In this document: positions 21,780 through 32,199 of the stretch, one piece after another
Layout: every line of letters starts with the position of its first letter
Position numbering within the stretch: position 1 is the first letter of the stretch
Assembly (NCBI RefSeq): GCF_001761485.1
Contig: NC_090770.1
Location: forward strand, 1,116,001 to 1,180,000
Length of the DNA: 64,000 bases
Source of the DNA: Yarrowia lipolytica
Lineage: Eukaryota; Ascomycota; Dipodascomycetes; Dipodascales
Direction of reading: 5' to 3'
Made by a program: the position numbers and the translations under genes
Notes under the pieces: model-generated
Databases searched by the model: none
Seen by the model: the letters and a program-made list of their open reading frames with translations, nothing else
Told to the model about the DNA's origin: nothing

Positions 21780-23303
21780 TTGGACAGTATTAAGAACGAG
21801 CACCCCATGTTGCGAAACATACTCCTCACCGGCTCATCACGAGGTCTTGGAACCGTTGAACTTGTTGGAGTGCTACGCTCCTAGTAGAAAGGAAATCCTG
21901 GAGTTTCAGGACTCGGAGCAAGCGACTCAGAACGGTATCAAATTTGAGATCAATGCGGTCACGGAGTGCGAGAACACTGGTGAAGTGCGTGTCAGGACTA
22001 GACGAGCTGACGGGAGAGTTGAGTCCATGCGGGTTTGCTGTTGCTTTTATCTGGCCAATATGGTCTCTTATGAGAGACAACTGCTTGCTCATCCACCCTC
22101 AAGCTTCCTCTCTTCCTCTGGCTCCAGAGTTGGCCAATATTTCTCTCCAAGCAAAATACCAGAAGTTTTTGAACAGGTCTCAGGTCCAGGCGGTTCATGG
22201 AGCGGACAATTTGGCAGGAAACCTGTCTCTGGTTCAAGGACCGCCAGGTATAGGTAAGACCAAGGCCATTGTTTCTCAGCTTTGCGAGATTCGGGCAAGC
22301 AACTGGTCAGACTCACATCATGTTATGTGTCCCTTCCAATGCGGCGGTCCATGAGCTGACCAAACGACTTGAGAGTCACTTCTGGGACGAATCTCTGGAC
22401 TCAAGATTATGGGGGGAGGGTCGTGAGGGTGGATTCTGAAGTTGCTCAGTCGACACCAGAGGGTAAGAAACAAGTTATCAAGACGCTTCTAGAGCAGGAC
22501 ATGACAGCCATCAAGGGACTGGAAGACGAAACTAACAGACTGGGAAAGCACTTGGATACTCTGTACATGAGCAAGGGCCAAGTGCATAGCAAGTTGCAAG
22601 AGCTGTACAAGAACGCGACTGCCGAGAATCAGGTTCAGGTCTTAGTTTCGAAACAGAGACCATTGATGAAGCAGGTCAAAGTACCGAACCATCAGTATCG
22701 TCAATAAAACGCGCCACAAAGGTGATACGTACAAGAGAGACACACTGAAGCAATATTAGGAAGTTTGCATTCCTGGGCAGAGAAAAGGACATCATAATGT
22801 TTTGTGTCAAATCACACCCACAGTCTCATACTGTCGGGTTTCTGGCCAACGTGAGACGCAAGAACGTTGCAGTACCTCGAGCCAGAACATCTCTGTGGAT
22901 CATAGGGAACTCTTCGACTCTCTCTGTCAACGCAAAGTGACAAGCTGTGATACGAGATGAGTGCCAAAGAGGCATGTCCAGTGAAGCCTCCGAGTTCCAT
23001 ATGAGAGACAGAAAAGCCAAGAAGACTGTTAAGAACGGTATTCAATCTGCTCTAAAGATCCACAACTCGACTCCCAGGTCCCATACTGCGGTTTCAAAGC
23101 CCACAAGTAGGGGTGGGTTCCAGAGAAGCATCTCCAGAAGCCGGGAACGGCATTCTCGAGAAAAAAAGATCGACGTGGAGTTCAGAACCAAGTCTTTGGG
23201 ACATGGGAGCCGGGAGTTGCTTGTGATGTCTCGTTCGAAGTTGGATTCGACTCATGTTAGATGGAGACTGATTAGCGATATAGATGAAAAATTTAGAGAA
23301 TAA
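21780..23303 (+). pseudogene. Broken superfamily-1B (Sen1/Upf1-type) helicase gene
   Basis: Helicase motifs occur in the right order but in changing frames: KFLNRSQVQAVHGAD (Q-type motif) and LSLVQGPPGIGKT (Walker A) near 22160-22260; SNAAVHELTKRLE (motif Ia) near 22335-22372; IDEAGQSTEPS (motif II) near 22655-22690; and GFLANVRRKNVA then PRARTSLWIIGN (motif VI) near 22840-22905. At least four frame changes occur, and the sequence between motif II and motif VI is too short, so motif III and much of RecA domain 2 are deleted. The downstream frame to 23303 (rich in Ser/Arg/Lys) may be its C-terminus. Sen1/Upf1 proteins unwind RNA-DNA or RNA. It is a host-type gene and not a transposon protein as far as motifs show. 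Upstream, PLNLLECYAPSRKEI near 21850 may be the N-terminal part. Confidence 0.8.
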
Positions 23304-23441
23304 AATAGAAGAAAGGATTTTTATTTGGTATTTAAACAATGTTTGGATGAATTGGAAGACGTAAATACCCGATTTGAGCCATTCGGGCAATAAAATTCAA
23401 ACTGGAGTTTATATTGAAAGTTCACTTTCTTGAGATATATT

Positions 23442-23531
23442 GCGGATTTAGCTCAGTTGGGAGAGCGCCAGACTGAAGTAATTCTCAGTCTTGAAATCTG
23501 GAGGTCCTGTGTTCGATCCACAGAATTCGCA
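23442..23531 (+). tRNA. tRNA-Phe (GAA) with a 17-base intron
   Basis: Mature part identical to the copy at 1847; the intron (23479-23495) differs at one base (TAATTCTC against TAGTTCTC). The 5' flank shares AAAGTTCACTTT with that copy. It lies just after the helicase relic and 138 bases from the end of the convergent kelch gene. Confidence 0.96.
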
Positions 23532-23669
23532 ATTCTTTTTGGGACCAGCAGGCATTCAGAGAATGGCCTCTTTTTGCTCCTCGCTCTGCTCTATGTGCCA
23601 CATTTGTCGCCACGTACGAGTTCTCATTGTTCAAATTGTCTTATTTTTCCGTCTATCTAAGTCTATAGA

Positions 23670-25547
23670 TTACCGTCTGGTTTTTCCACTTCGCACATCT
23701 CGCTCCACCACCTCGGCAACACCGCCAATCTCCTCAAAGTGGTCCTCCATGACTCGCACCTCCTCTCGTCGCTCCCAGAACCGGTCCTCGGCCAGATCGA
23801 ACGCGACCTTCTTGAGATCCTTTCCGCGGGCCTCTCGGTCGGCCGAAAGGGCCCACTCCAGGAACTTGTCTGCAGTTCGCACGTAGAAGGCTCGAAGGAC
23901 CTCAAACGGCTTGGGATGAGGCAGCCAGGGTCGGGGATCGGGAATGGTTTCGTTGGAAACCTCCTCTTCTTCTTCCTCCTCCTCGCCGTCGTCTTCCTCC
24001 ACACCCTCAGCGTCGTCGTCGTCTTCTTCAAACTCGTCGTCCTCATCCTCCTCGTCATCCTCCTCGTCAGAGTCAACGTCCGCCTCCTCAAGCTCCCGCA
24101 GGTCTTCCCAGAACACCTTCACGCCGTCCAGCTTGTTGAGATCAATGCCATAGAAGGTGTCCAAAGTGAACTCCCGGTCCCCTCGTTCCCATGAGCCTCC
24201 AAACACGTAAAGAACGTCGTCACAGACGGTCATGGAAGCATTGAACCGAGGATGAGGCAGTTGGTTGGCAATAGGATACTCCTTCTGCACCACCTCCTCT
24301 CCATCGGAGTCCTTGAGAGTCTCCTCCTCCTCCTCAACCGCAGGAGTCTCACCGTCCTCACCCAGATCCAGCTTGTCCTTGAAAATGCTGTCAAGAGTGG
24401 CCTTGAGATCGTCGTCTCGGCTGATTTGGGCCCGTTCCAATGCAGCCTTTCGCTTCTTGGCACTTCGCAGAGACAGACCAAACCACCGGTTACTTTCAAT
24501 CTGGTAGGCGTACAGCTGGTTGTAAAAAGTGGAGTCCAGACTCTCCTCGGTCTCGTCGGTGTCAAACACTCCTCCAAACATGACTCCTCGACCTCGATGG
24601 TGCACCAGAGAAGCACCAACTCGAGGAGAAGGCGCGTACTGTCCCTTCTTACGTCTCTCCCACCGAGAAGCCTTAATATCGGCCTTCATCTTAAGATGCC
24701 ACACATCCTGATGCACCTTGCCGACAACGGCCTTCTTGCCCTTGTGCTTGACCTTGGAGTATCCTCCAAAAATGACGGGACCCTCGGGACTGGGCACAAA
24801 CGAGTGGCCCGATCGAGCGTCGGGAGTCTGGTGGTTGGGAGGGAACTCGATCTGAGTCCACTTGTAGGTGGTGACGTCAAAAGCCCACAGATCATCCAGA
24901 TACGTGGTGGACTGCGACAAGTCTCGGAAACCGCCGTGCAGCAAGATGTAGTTCTTCCAGTACGTCAGTCTGTGTCCGGATCGGGCGCTGGGGCCCTTCT
25001 TCTGGTCCAGTTTGCTCCATTCTCGGGTTTCGGCGTCAAACAGCCATGTGTCTCCGTAATGGTAAAAGGTGTTTTGTTTGGGTGACGAAAACTCTCCTCC
25101 AAACATGAGAATGATTCCACTGGGGTGCGTGATCATCTGGTGGCCGGACCGGGGCAGTGGGGAGTTACCAGACTCAATCTTCTTCCACTGATCCGTGTTG
25201 ATGTTGTACGAGTACAAGTCGTTGAAGAAGGCACATGTTCCCGAGTGGTTCGACACCTCTCCACCAAACAAAAACAGCTCCTTCTTGCCGTGAACCGGCG
25301 AAGTGCACATGGAGCAACTGACCCGCTTGCTCGGCCGCTCCACGTTGGTAATTGTCACCTTATCGTGCGCTTCCTGCTCCTTCTTGTAGTTGGCGAGAAT
25401 CTCGTCAATGTCCATGTCGTCCTCGTCTTCGCCCTGCTTGGCCGCCACCTTCTTCTGTTTCTTCTCGCCCTTGGCGGCGTTTTTCTTGGCCTTTTCCGCC
25501 GCTCGCAGCTTCTTGGCCTCCTTGTCCTTCTTCTTGTCCTTGGCCAT
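23670..25547 (-). CDS. KEL3: Kelch-repeat protein of the KEL3/KLHDC4 family
   Basis: 625 residues, single exon, ATG at 25547. A Lys-rich N-terminus (MAKDKKKDKEAKK) is followed by about six kelch repeats from residue 85 to about 480, with LFLFGGEVSNHSGTCAFFNDLY, ILMFGGEFSSPKQNTFYHYGDTW, and YILLHGGFRD as successive blades, making a beta-propeller. A very acidic stretch (about 510-550) follows. The C-terminal segment LRAFYVRTADKFLEWAL to the end matches the DUF4110 tail of KLHDC4/Kel3 proteins. The cellular role in yeast is poorly known; it is cytoplasmic and unlike the polarity proteins Kel1/Kel2. Flanked on both sides by tRNA-Phe genes. Confidence 0.9.
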   Translation of the reverse strand: MAKDKKKDKEAKKLRAAEKAKKNAAKGEKKQKKVAAKQGEDEDDMDIDEILANYKKEQEAHDKVTITNVERPSKRVSCSMCTSPVHGKKELFLFGGEVSNHSGTCAFFNDLYSYNINTDQWKKIESGNSPLPRSGHQMITHPSGIILMFGGEFSSPKQNTFYHYGDTWLFDAETREWSKLDQKKGPSARSGHRLTYWKNYILLHGGFRDLSQSTTYLDDLWAFDVTTYKWTQIEFPPNHQTPDARSGHSFVPSPEGPVIFGGYSKVKHKGKKAVVGKVHQDVWHLKMKADIKASRWERRKKGQYAPSPRVGASLVHHRGRGVMFGGVFDTDETEESLDSTFYNQLYAYQIESNRWFGLSLRSAKKRKAALERAQISRDDDLKATLDSIFKDKLDLGEDGETPAVEEEEETLKDSDGEEVVQKEYPIANQLPHPRFNASMTVCDDVLYVFGGSWERGDREFTLDTFYGIDLNKLDGVKVFWEDLRELEEADVDSDEEDDEEDEDDEFEEDDDDAEGVEEDDGEEEEEEEEVSNETIPDPRPWLPHPKPFEVLRAFYVRTADKFLEWALSADREARGKDLKKVAFDLAEDRFWERREEVRVMEDHFEEIGGVAEVVERDVRSGKTRR

Positions 25548-25745
25548 GTTGATGTTGGATCAGATTGTGCGAAAAATAAAATTATCTATAGGTGAAACTT
25601 ATTTCTTTTTTTATTTCATGCGCCAGTTTGCCGGTGAAACTGTGGTTGAAAAACGTAACAAGGCTTCAAGAGACATTTCTCGACAGCTGAATCGATCAAC
25701 TACCAAAAAAACTGCTAAATGAGGGAAAAAAAAAGAAAAAGTAAT

Positions 25746-25837
25746 TGCGAATTCTGTGGATCGAACACAGGACCTCCAGATTACTCTGACCGAAGAATGA
25801 CTTCAGTCTGGCGCTCTCCCAACTGAGCTAAATCCGC
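25746..25837 (-). tRNA. tRNA-Phe (GAA) with a 19-base intron
   Basis: Exons identical to the other two tRNA-Phe copies. The intron (25782-25800) is longer and of different sequence (TCATTCTTCGGTCAGAGTA). On the minus strand a T-rich run follows the 3' end and can act as terminator. The 5' flank does not share the AAAGTTCACTTT element. Confidence 0.95.
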
Positions 25838-27953
25838 GTGATTGTTGTTAGAAAAAATGGACTTTCATCATGATCCGAAGAATGTCAAAAAGCTGCCGCA
25901 ATGGCAAAATGGAGCCTCTAGACGGATTATCTGGTCATAAGTATGGGGTCTACCACTTGAAATATTTGAGATATTAGAAAAATCAAGTTTCAACTGCCGC
26001 CTTTGTCATCCTTTATCTGTAGGGAGCTAATCTAAGACTCTCTTTCTCCATTCCAAAGAAGGACTGATTTCCAGTGCGATCTCTTGGGCCGATTTGGGCA
26101 TGAATTTTCACTCACATTACACCGTATTTACAACTTGTCCACTCCGCTCTCATGAAGCAGAGCCCAGCATGTCAGAACCATAGAGGAAGTTTGGAGGTTC
26201 CAAAGACTTGGATCTAAACCAAGCAAATTCCACCATTACCCACTTTATGGCATCACCGGAATTAACAACTCTTACCTTTTGACATTTCTCTGGAAGAAGC
26301 TGGCTCTACGACGACACGCCAACATTTGGCTACTGTTATTCCAGAGCTTGCTCGTCTTCTGATGGCTTCAGCAAGTTCTGTCGTACTCAGGACAAGATGC
26401 CAAGTTCCAATGCTGCTGTGTGAGAGATAACAATTGCCGTCATATTGCTATTCTGGAACCCATCGTGTCTGGAATTGACCCGACCGGCGTCCCAAGTATA
26501 GAAGACCGTAAGTATGGTTGATGACTTACAACTCACTTGTAGGGACACTATGTTCCGATAATAGTACACACCAGAAGGATGTGTGTTTGCTCATTCACCA
26601 GAAGAGATTTAGTACATCAGTGGAATACTATCTACAGGATGGACATCTCGTCTATGATCAAGCTGGTCCCCCTCTCATCTTCACCACAAGAGAATCAAGG
26701 AGTTGGTCCAGTCACGGTAGATACATCTAACACTCTGAAGGAACGGCCATAGTTCCATTGAGTACAAATATACAACTGTGAATAGCTGTTACAGCTCCAT
26801 TGAGTACAAATATACAACCGGGAATAGCAAATATTGCTTCAAAGAGCTAAATGAGCAAGCATAACATGCGACTATCTGTTCTCTGGACATTGCGGGCAAT
26901 CTTGTTGAAGCCGTACAAGGACTCATTTTTATGCTTATCTGAAGACTTGGAAGGAGCCCAGTGGCCACTCCAATCGTCGGGCACATCGTGACAGTCGCAT
27001 GGTTGAATGATATCTCCATATCAGACAGTGATAATAGGGCCTTGCCTGAAGTCCTCACTCTGTCGGTTCTGCAATCTCATCCAGTCACGTCACCAAGGTG
27101 TGTCTCACAGTAGACCCAAGGTGTGTCTCAAAACAGTCTGCTGAGATTCCATCCATACAGACCGCATAAACACATGTCTCAAAAATAGTTCCTTTTAAGA
27201 ACCCCTCGCTATATATCGTACTCTAAGCCGTGTCTATATCTCATTGTATTCCCCGGAAGAGCCCGAAAGAGCCAGAAATTATTTTCTTAGGTCGAGGAAC
27301 CCATATCGCCCGCACAGCTGTTCAAAAGACGGATTTTTAGAAACAAACGCCCGAGAGACCATTTCCAACCACGTATCGACCCACCGCTCTTCTCCAACTA
27401 GTCGTAAATCAATCACAGGCACGTCATCTCGTATATCGGCGTTTCGTAAATGCCGATCCGAGAGCTACGTGTTTTAGAGTTTGGCGCGGCTGAAACCGAC
27501 AAATAACTTTTCGTCTGTTAGTCTTAAAGGCGCACAAAGAGAGAATCTAAACTCGGCAATAGTATCAGGAGGAGTTGGAGATGGCGATGACATGCTCTGT
27601 ATCTCTAAATAACCGCCACAACGTCCACAAAGTGCCCCCAAACTCGTGCAGCCGAGGATGCGGGGTGTGCAGATCCGAAAAGGTTAAATTTAATGGAACA
27701 TTGGAGATGGAATGACGCCTCCAAATCGGCATTTCGGGGTATTTGAGGGCTATATTATAATCACAATCCAGTCTAAGCACGTTTGATCATTCATTTACGC
27801 CAAAAAATTCTCTCATTGTCGCACACTTTGCCGTCAACAAGGTCTCATTTTAGACTGTCGGCAATAAGTAACAGTACCGAGACCTAGTCTCGAGTTTATC
27901 TGGATATATCTAGTCTGGTGATCGGGGGTGGAGGGGCCTTCACTCACCTCACC
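25838..27953. other. 2.1 kb intergenic region before the ABC transporter
   Basis: No convincing gene. A 35-base direct repeat occurs at 26751-26785 and 26793-26827 (TTCCATTGAGTACAAATATA core), and CCAAGGTGTGTCTCA is repeated at about 27098 and 27118. Frames at 27244-27477 and 27565-27780 lack motifs. A longer N-terminus for the transporter, starting at GTG 27918, was rejected. Confidence 0.5.
26751..26827. repeat. 35-base direct repeat, two copies 42 bases apart
   Basis: Copies differ at four positions and share TCCATTGAGTACAAATATAC. Confidence 0.85.
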
Positions 27954-30900
27954 ATGTCGACCAAAGACCCCTACGAGGGGCTATCTGAGGAGAGCATCGC
28001 CATTCTCAAGGCCCAAACCACCAGTGAGCCCGTCAACGTCAACTACCGCACCTTGCTACTTCGGTATGCCACACCTCTGGACAAGGCGGAGATTCTGGTT
28101 TCGTACGTCTTTTCGGCCTGTGCGGGAGCGTGTCTGCCTCTTTTCACCCTGATTTTCGGCTCCATGACCAACGAGTTTGTCCGGTACTTTGTGGAGGGGG
28201 CCACGCCGGCTGAATTCGGCCACCAGATCAACTACCTGGCGCGGTATTTCATCTATCTTTTTGCAGGCATCTTCGCCTTTTCTTTCCTCGAAACGTACAT
28301 GCACGTCCAGATGGGCGAGAAGCTGACCGGCCGGATCCGAGCACATTATCTGGAGGCCATTATGCGCCAGAACATTGGCTTCTTCGACAAGGTCGGAGCC
28401 GGAGAAATCACCAACCGAATCACCACAGACACCAACCTGATCCAGGAGGGCATCAGTGAAAAGGCTGGCCTGATTGTTTCCTCCATTGCCGCCATAATTT
28501 CGGCCTTCATTATCGGGTTCATCAAGTCGTGGAAGCTGACGCTGATCATGATGTCGTCGTTTTTCGCCCTACTGTTCGCCATGACTACAGCAGTCTATTT
28601 TGTGGTCAAGTTTGCCAAACTGGCCATTGTTTCCGACGCCAAGGCGTCTTCAGTCGCGGAAGAAGTTCTTGGAGCCATCAGAAACGTGGTTGCGTTTGGA
28701 ACCCAGGACAGATTGACCCAAAAGTACGATGACCGGCTGGTGGTGTCCATGAAGTACCACATTTTCCGTGGCCGGGGCTCGGCGGCGGCCATTGCTTCGG
28801 TGTGGACCATTGCCTATCTCAACTACGCTCTCTCCTTCTGGGAGGGGTCTCGACTCGTGTCTTGGGGACAAGTCAATGTCGGAAACATCATGACCGTGCT
28901 GTTTGCCGTCATGATTGGAGCTGTCATGGTCGGCAATGTGGCTCCAAACTTGCAGGCCATGGGCTCTGCCATTGCCTCTGGCCAGAAGATCTTTGAGACC
29001 ATTGACCGGGTCCCTCCCATCGACAGCTTCTCCGACGAGGGTCAGAAGCTGGACCAGGTTCACGGCCACATTCAGCTGGAGCACGTCAACTTCCGGTATC
29101 CGTCTCGACCGGATGTTTCTGTTCTGCACGACTTCTCTTTGGAGATCAAACCAGGGCAGACTGTGGCGCTTGTGGGCGCTTCTGGCAGCGGAAAGTCCAC
29201 CATTATTGGCATTCTCGAGCGATTCTACGAAATTCTCGGCGGAAAAGTGACGATTGACGGAGTAGACATTTCTTCGCTCAACGTGAGATGGCTGCGACAA
29301 CAGCTGGCTCTGGTGTCACAGGAACCCACTCTTTTTGGCGTCAGCATCTACGAAAACATTGCCTACGGTTTGATTGGAACTCCCCATGAGAACGCTGACC
29401 CCGAGAAGAAACGTCAGCTGGTGGAGGATGCTGCCCGTCAAGCCAACGCCTACGACTTCATCCAGGACTTGACTGACGGGTTTGAAACCAATGTTGGAGA
29501 CCGGGGCTTTCTGCTGTCAGGAGGCCAGAAACAGCGAATTGCTATTGCCCGGGCCATTGTTAGAGAGCCCAAGATCTTGTTGCTGGACGAAGCCACTTCT
29601 GCACTCGACACCAAGAGTGAAGGCATTGTTCAGGACGCACTGGACAAGGCAGCGGCGGACAGAACCACCATTGTCATTGCCCATCGTCTCAGCACGGTCA
29701 AGAACGCCGATCTCATTGTGGTCATGAACAAGGGCAGCATTGTGGAACAGGGCACCCATCATGAGTTGATTGAGCAAAAGGGCATGTACTTTTCGCTGGT
29801 CAACTCGCAGACTATCATGAAACAGAATGACGACGGCTCAGACACGGCCGCTGACGACAAACTCGAGGAAGACGTGGTGGCAATCCAGTCTCTGACTATG
29901 AGCTCCTTCAGTGAAGATGAGGAGGAATACAACACCAAGGAGCAGGGAATCATTGAGATGATTCGATTCGTGTACTCCTACAACAAGGAGGAGACCACTT
30001 TGCTGCTGATTGGAGGAGCGTGTGCCTTTGTGGGGGGCATTGGCTATCCTGGAATGGCCGTCATTTTCGCCAAATGTATCGAGGCCTTCATGACTCCGCC
30101 CTCAGGCTATCCCCACATGCGGTCTCTGATCAACACCTACACCGGTCTCTTCTTTATGATTGCCATGATCGAAATGGTGGCCTTTTACGCGGAGATTTCC
30201 ATTCTCACTCTTGCGGGAGAGCGACTGGTGCGAAAACTGCGTCTGGCGGTCTTTAAGCAGTTTCTCAGAATGGACATTGGCTTCTTTGACCGAGAGGAGA
30301 ACACCACTGGCAGTCTGACTTCGAATCTCGGAAAAGACGCCCACAACGTCCGAGGACTCTCGGGAACAACGTTTGGCCAGATTCTCGTGTCCATTGTGAC
30401 CGTGGTGGCCGGATTCGTGGTCTCGGTCGTCTTCAACTGGAGAATGGGTCTCATTTGCGGCGCCTGTATCCCCATTCTCATTGGATGCGGTTTCTGCAGA
30501 TACTACGTGCTCACATGGCTCAACAACCGGGCCAAACTCGCCTACGAGCAGTCCGGCTCCTACGCCTGCGAAAACACCAACGCCATCCGAACCGTCACCA
30601 CTCTGACCCGTGAATACCAAGTCTACAAGACTTACAAGGAATCAGTGGAGGGACAGGTTCAGGGCTCCAAACGGCCCATTTTCTTCTCGTCCATTCTCTT
30701 TGGTCTGTCCCAGTCCCTGTCGCCTCTCATCATGGGTCTGGCCTTCTGGTACGGCGGAATTCTGCTCAAGCACCACACCATTTCGCCCTTCCGTTTCTTC
30801 GTGGCCTTCATTGCCATTGTCTTTGGCTCACAGTCCGCGGGCTCAATCTTCACCTTTGCGCCGGACATGAGCAAGGCCGCCGGAAGCACGCGGAACATCA

Positions 30901-31718
30901 TGAACGTGCTGGCGGTGGAGCCCGAGATTGACTGGTGGTCCGACCAAGGCACCAAGATCGACCCCAAGGACGTCAAAGGCAACATTGAGTTCCAAAACGT
31001 GCACTTCCGGTACCCCACGCGGATGCAGGTGCCGGTTCTTCGAGGTCTCAACCTATCCATCAAACAGGGCCAATATGTAGCCCTGGTGGGCTCGTCAGGA
31101 TGCGGAAAAAGCACCACCGTCGGTCTTCTCGAGTGCTTCTACCGGCCCACGTCCGGCAAGATTCTTCTGGACGGCCTAGACCTCGCAGACTTGAACATCA
31201 ACTCCTATCGCGAGGCGGTGGCTCTGGTGCAGCAGGAACCCATTCTGTTCTCGGGCACCATCAAAGAGAACATTTTGCTGGGAACACAGGATCCGGACGT
31301 GACTGACGAGGTGGTATACGAGGCTGCTCGAAAATCCAACATCCATGACTTCATCATGTCTTTGCCCGAAGGCTACGATACCGTGTGTGGCTCCAAGGGT
31401 TCTCTGTTGTCTGGAGGCCAGAAACAGAGAATAGCCATTGCTCGAGCTCTCATCCGCAATCCCAAGATTCTTCTGCTGGATGAGGCGACCTCAGCTCTGG
31501 ACTCGGAGTCCGAAAAGGTGGTTCAAGCTGCTCTTGACGCCGCTGCCAAGGGACGAACTACCATCGCCATTGCCCACCGACTGTCGACGATCCAGAACGC
31601 CGACGTGATTTTCGTGTTTGAAAACGGAGTCGTTCTTGAGAGTGGAACTCATCAGCAACTTCTGGCAAACAGATCAAAGTACTACGAGCTCGTCAAATTG
31701 CAGGCCTTGGAAGGTTAG
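27954..31718 (+). CDS. Full-length ABC-B (MDR/P-glycoprotein-type) transporter
   Basis: 1254 residues with the layout TMD1-NBD1-TMD2-NBD2 in a single exon. NBD1 has Walker A GASGSGKST near 407-415, signature LSGGQ near 520 and Walker B ILLLDEATSALD near 540. NBD2 has GSSGCGKST near 1045, LSGGQ near 1151 and ILLLDEATSALD near 1169. Both sites look catalytically complete. A short acidic linker (SSFSEDEEEYNTKEQG) joins the halves. It pumps hydrophobic compounds or peptides out of the cell using ATP; closest by pattern to fungal Pmd1/Mdr1-type pumps and distinct from the PDR class because the domain order is TMD first. The ATG at 27954 (MSTKDPYEGL) has a good context (CTCACC). Substrate cannot be read from sequence. 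Plasma or vacuole membrane are both possible. Confidence 0.93.
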   Translation: MSTKDPYEGLSEESIAILKAQTTSEPVNVNYRTLLLRYATPLDKAEILVSYVFSACAGACLPLFTLIFGSMTNEFVRYFVEGATPAEFGHQINYLARYFIYLFAGIFAFSFLETYMHVQMGEKLTGRIRAHYLEAIMRQNIGFFDKVGAGEITNRITTDTNLIQEGISEKAGLIVSSIAAIISAFIIGFIKSWKLTLIMMSSFFALLFAMTTAVYFVVKFAKLAIVSDAKASSVAEEVLGAIRNVVAFGTQDRLTQKYDDRLVVSMKYHIFRGRGSAAAIASVWTIAYLNYALSFWEGSRLVSWGQVNVGNIMTVLFAVMIGAVMVGNVAPNLQAMGSAIASGQKIFETIDRVPPIDSFSDEGQKLDQVHGHIQLEHVNFRYPSRPDVSVLHDFSLEIKPGQTVALVGASGSGKSTIIGILERFYEILGGKVTIDGVDISSLNVRWLRQQLALVSQEPTLFGVSIYENIAYGLIGTPHENADPEKKRQLVEDAARQANAYDFIQDLTDGFETNVGDRGFLLSGGQKQRIAIARAIVREPKILLLDEATSALDTKSEGIVQDALDKAAADRTTIVIAHRLSTVKNADLIVVMNKGSIVEQGTHHELIEQKGMYFSLVNSQTIMKQNDDGSDTAADDKLEEDVVAIQSLTMSSFSEDEEEYNTKEQGIIEMIRFVYSYNKEETTLLLIGGACAFVGGIGYPGMAVIFAKCIEAFMTPPSGYPHMRSLINTYTGLFFMIAMIEMVAFYAEISILTLAGERLVRKLRLAVFKQFLRMDIGFFDREENTTGSLTSNLGKDAHNVRGLSGTTFGQILVSIVTVVAGFVVSVVFNWRMGLICGACIPILIGCGFCRYYVLTWLNNRAKLAYEQSGSYACENTNAIRTVTTLTREYQVYKTYKESVEGQVQGSKRPIFFSSILFGLSQSLSPLIMGLAFWYGGILLKHHTISPFRFFVAFIAIVFGSQSAGSIFTFAPDMSKAAGSTRNIMNVLAVEPEIDWWSDQGTKIDPKDVKGNIEFQNVHFRYPTRMQVPVLRGLNLSIKQGQYVALVGSSGCGKSTTVGLLECFYRPTSGKILLDGLDLADLNINSYREAVALVQQEPILFSGTIKENILLGTQDPDVTDEVVYEAARKSNIHDFIMSLPEGYDTVCGSKGSLLSGGQKQRIAIARALIRNPKILLLDEATSALDSESEKVVQAALDAAAKGRTTIAIAHRLSTIQNADVIFVFENGVVLESGTHQQLLANRSKYYELVKLQALEG

Positions 31719-31880
31719 TGGAGGATAGATTAATTGATCATTTTAATATGTATAAAAATGGCGGAGAATTGGTGGTGTAATGACATTCTCTGCGGATTGA
31801 TTAGGATGATATATAGATGGACATATTCATTTGATCTGCGTGTTTTCTTACAGCATAATACATTCATTAATTATAACATC

Positions 31881-31882
<2 letters not shown>
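31719..31882. other. 3' flank of the ABC transporter gene
   Basis: AT-rich, no gene; ends at the poly-T tract that marks the tail of the tRNA-headed element. Confidence 0.6.
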
Positions 31883-31915
<33 letters not shown>

Positions 31916-32125
31916 ACCAACTTTTTCAACTATTTTAGTTGGGGGTTGAGTCATGTTTGGTGAAAAAAGTTGGTCCAAAAAAAACCAACAAAAAAAGAAA
32001 TGACATCTCTCGTCAAAAAAAACACGTGACCGTCACGTGAATTTGGACGACACCCACCGAATCGAACCGGGGAACCTCGCGTCATGCTAAAGCGCATGGT
32101 GATAAACCAACTACACCAGACGCCC
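31883..32125 (-). mobile_element. Candidate tRNA-derived SINE (tRNA-like head, body, A32 tail)
   Basis: Read on the minus strand, a tRNA-like head (32125 to 32044) is followed by about 130 bases of body and then a run of 32 A residues (31914 to 31883). The head carries an A box TGGTGTAGTTGG and a B box GGTTCGATTC close to the pol III consensus. The body contains two dyads: CACGTGAC/GTCACGTG (32023-32039) and GACCAACTTTTTCA/TGAAAAAAGTTGGTC (31915-31975). This is the standard plan of a tRNA-derived SINE that borrows LINE machinery, and LINE relics exist in this window. No target-site duplication was found and no second copy is present here, so a tRNA pseudogene beside an unrelated poly-T tract is the alternative. 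Confidence 0.4.
32044..32125 (-). pseudogene. tRNA-Ala(AGC)-like pseudogene, head of the element above
   Basis: Acceptor GGGCGTC pairs at six of seven positions with GTCGTCC (discriminator A), counting a G-T pair. The anticodon loop TTAGCAT is that of tRNA-Ala, but the anticodon stem has a mismatch and the T arm is lengthened and mispaired. At 82 bases it is too long for Ala. Not expected to be a working tRNA. Confidence 0.6.
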
Positions 32126-32199
32126 TGAGCTGTGGGGTTTCGGAGCTGACCGATTTTCAGTTCAATGTTGGAAGTTTTAAATTTGAAATTAAATCATTA

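Noticed and set aside
27918-27953. Twelve-codon extension of the ABC transporter
   Set aside because: Would start at GTG; the ATG at 27954 has better context and gives a normal N-terminus.
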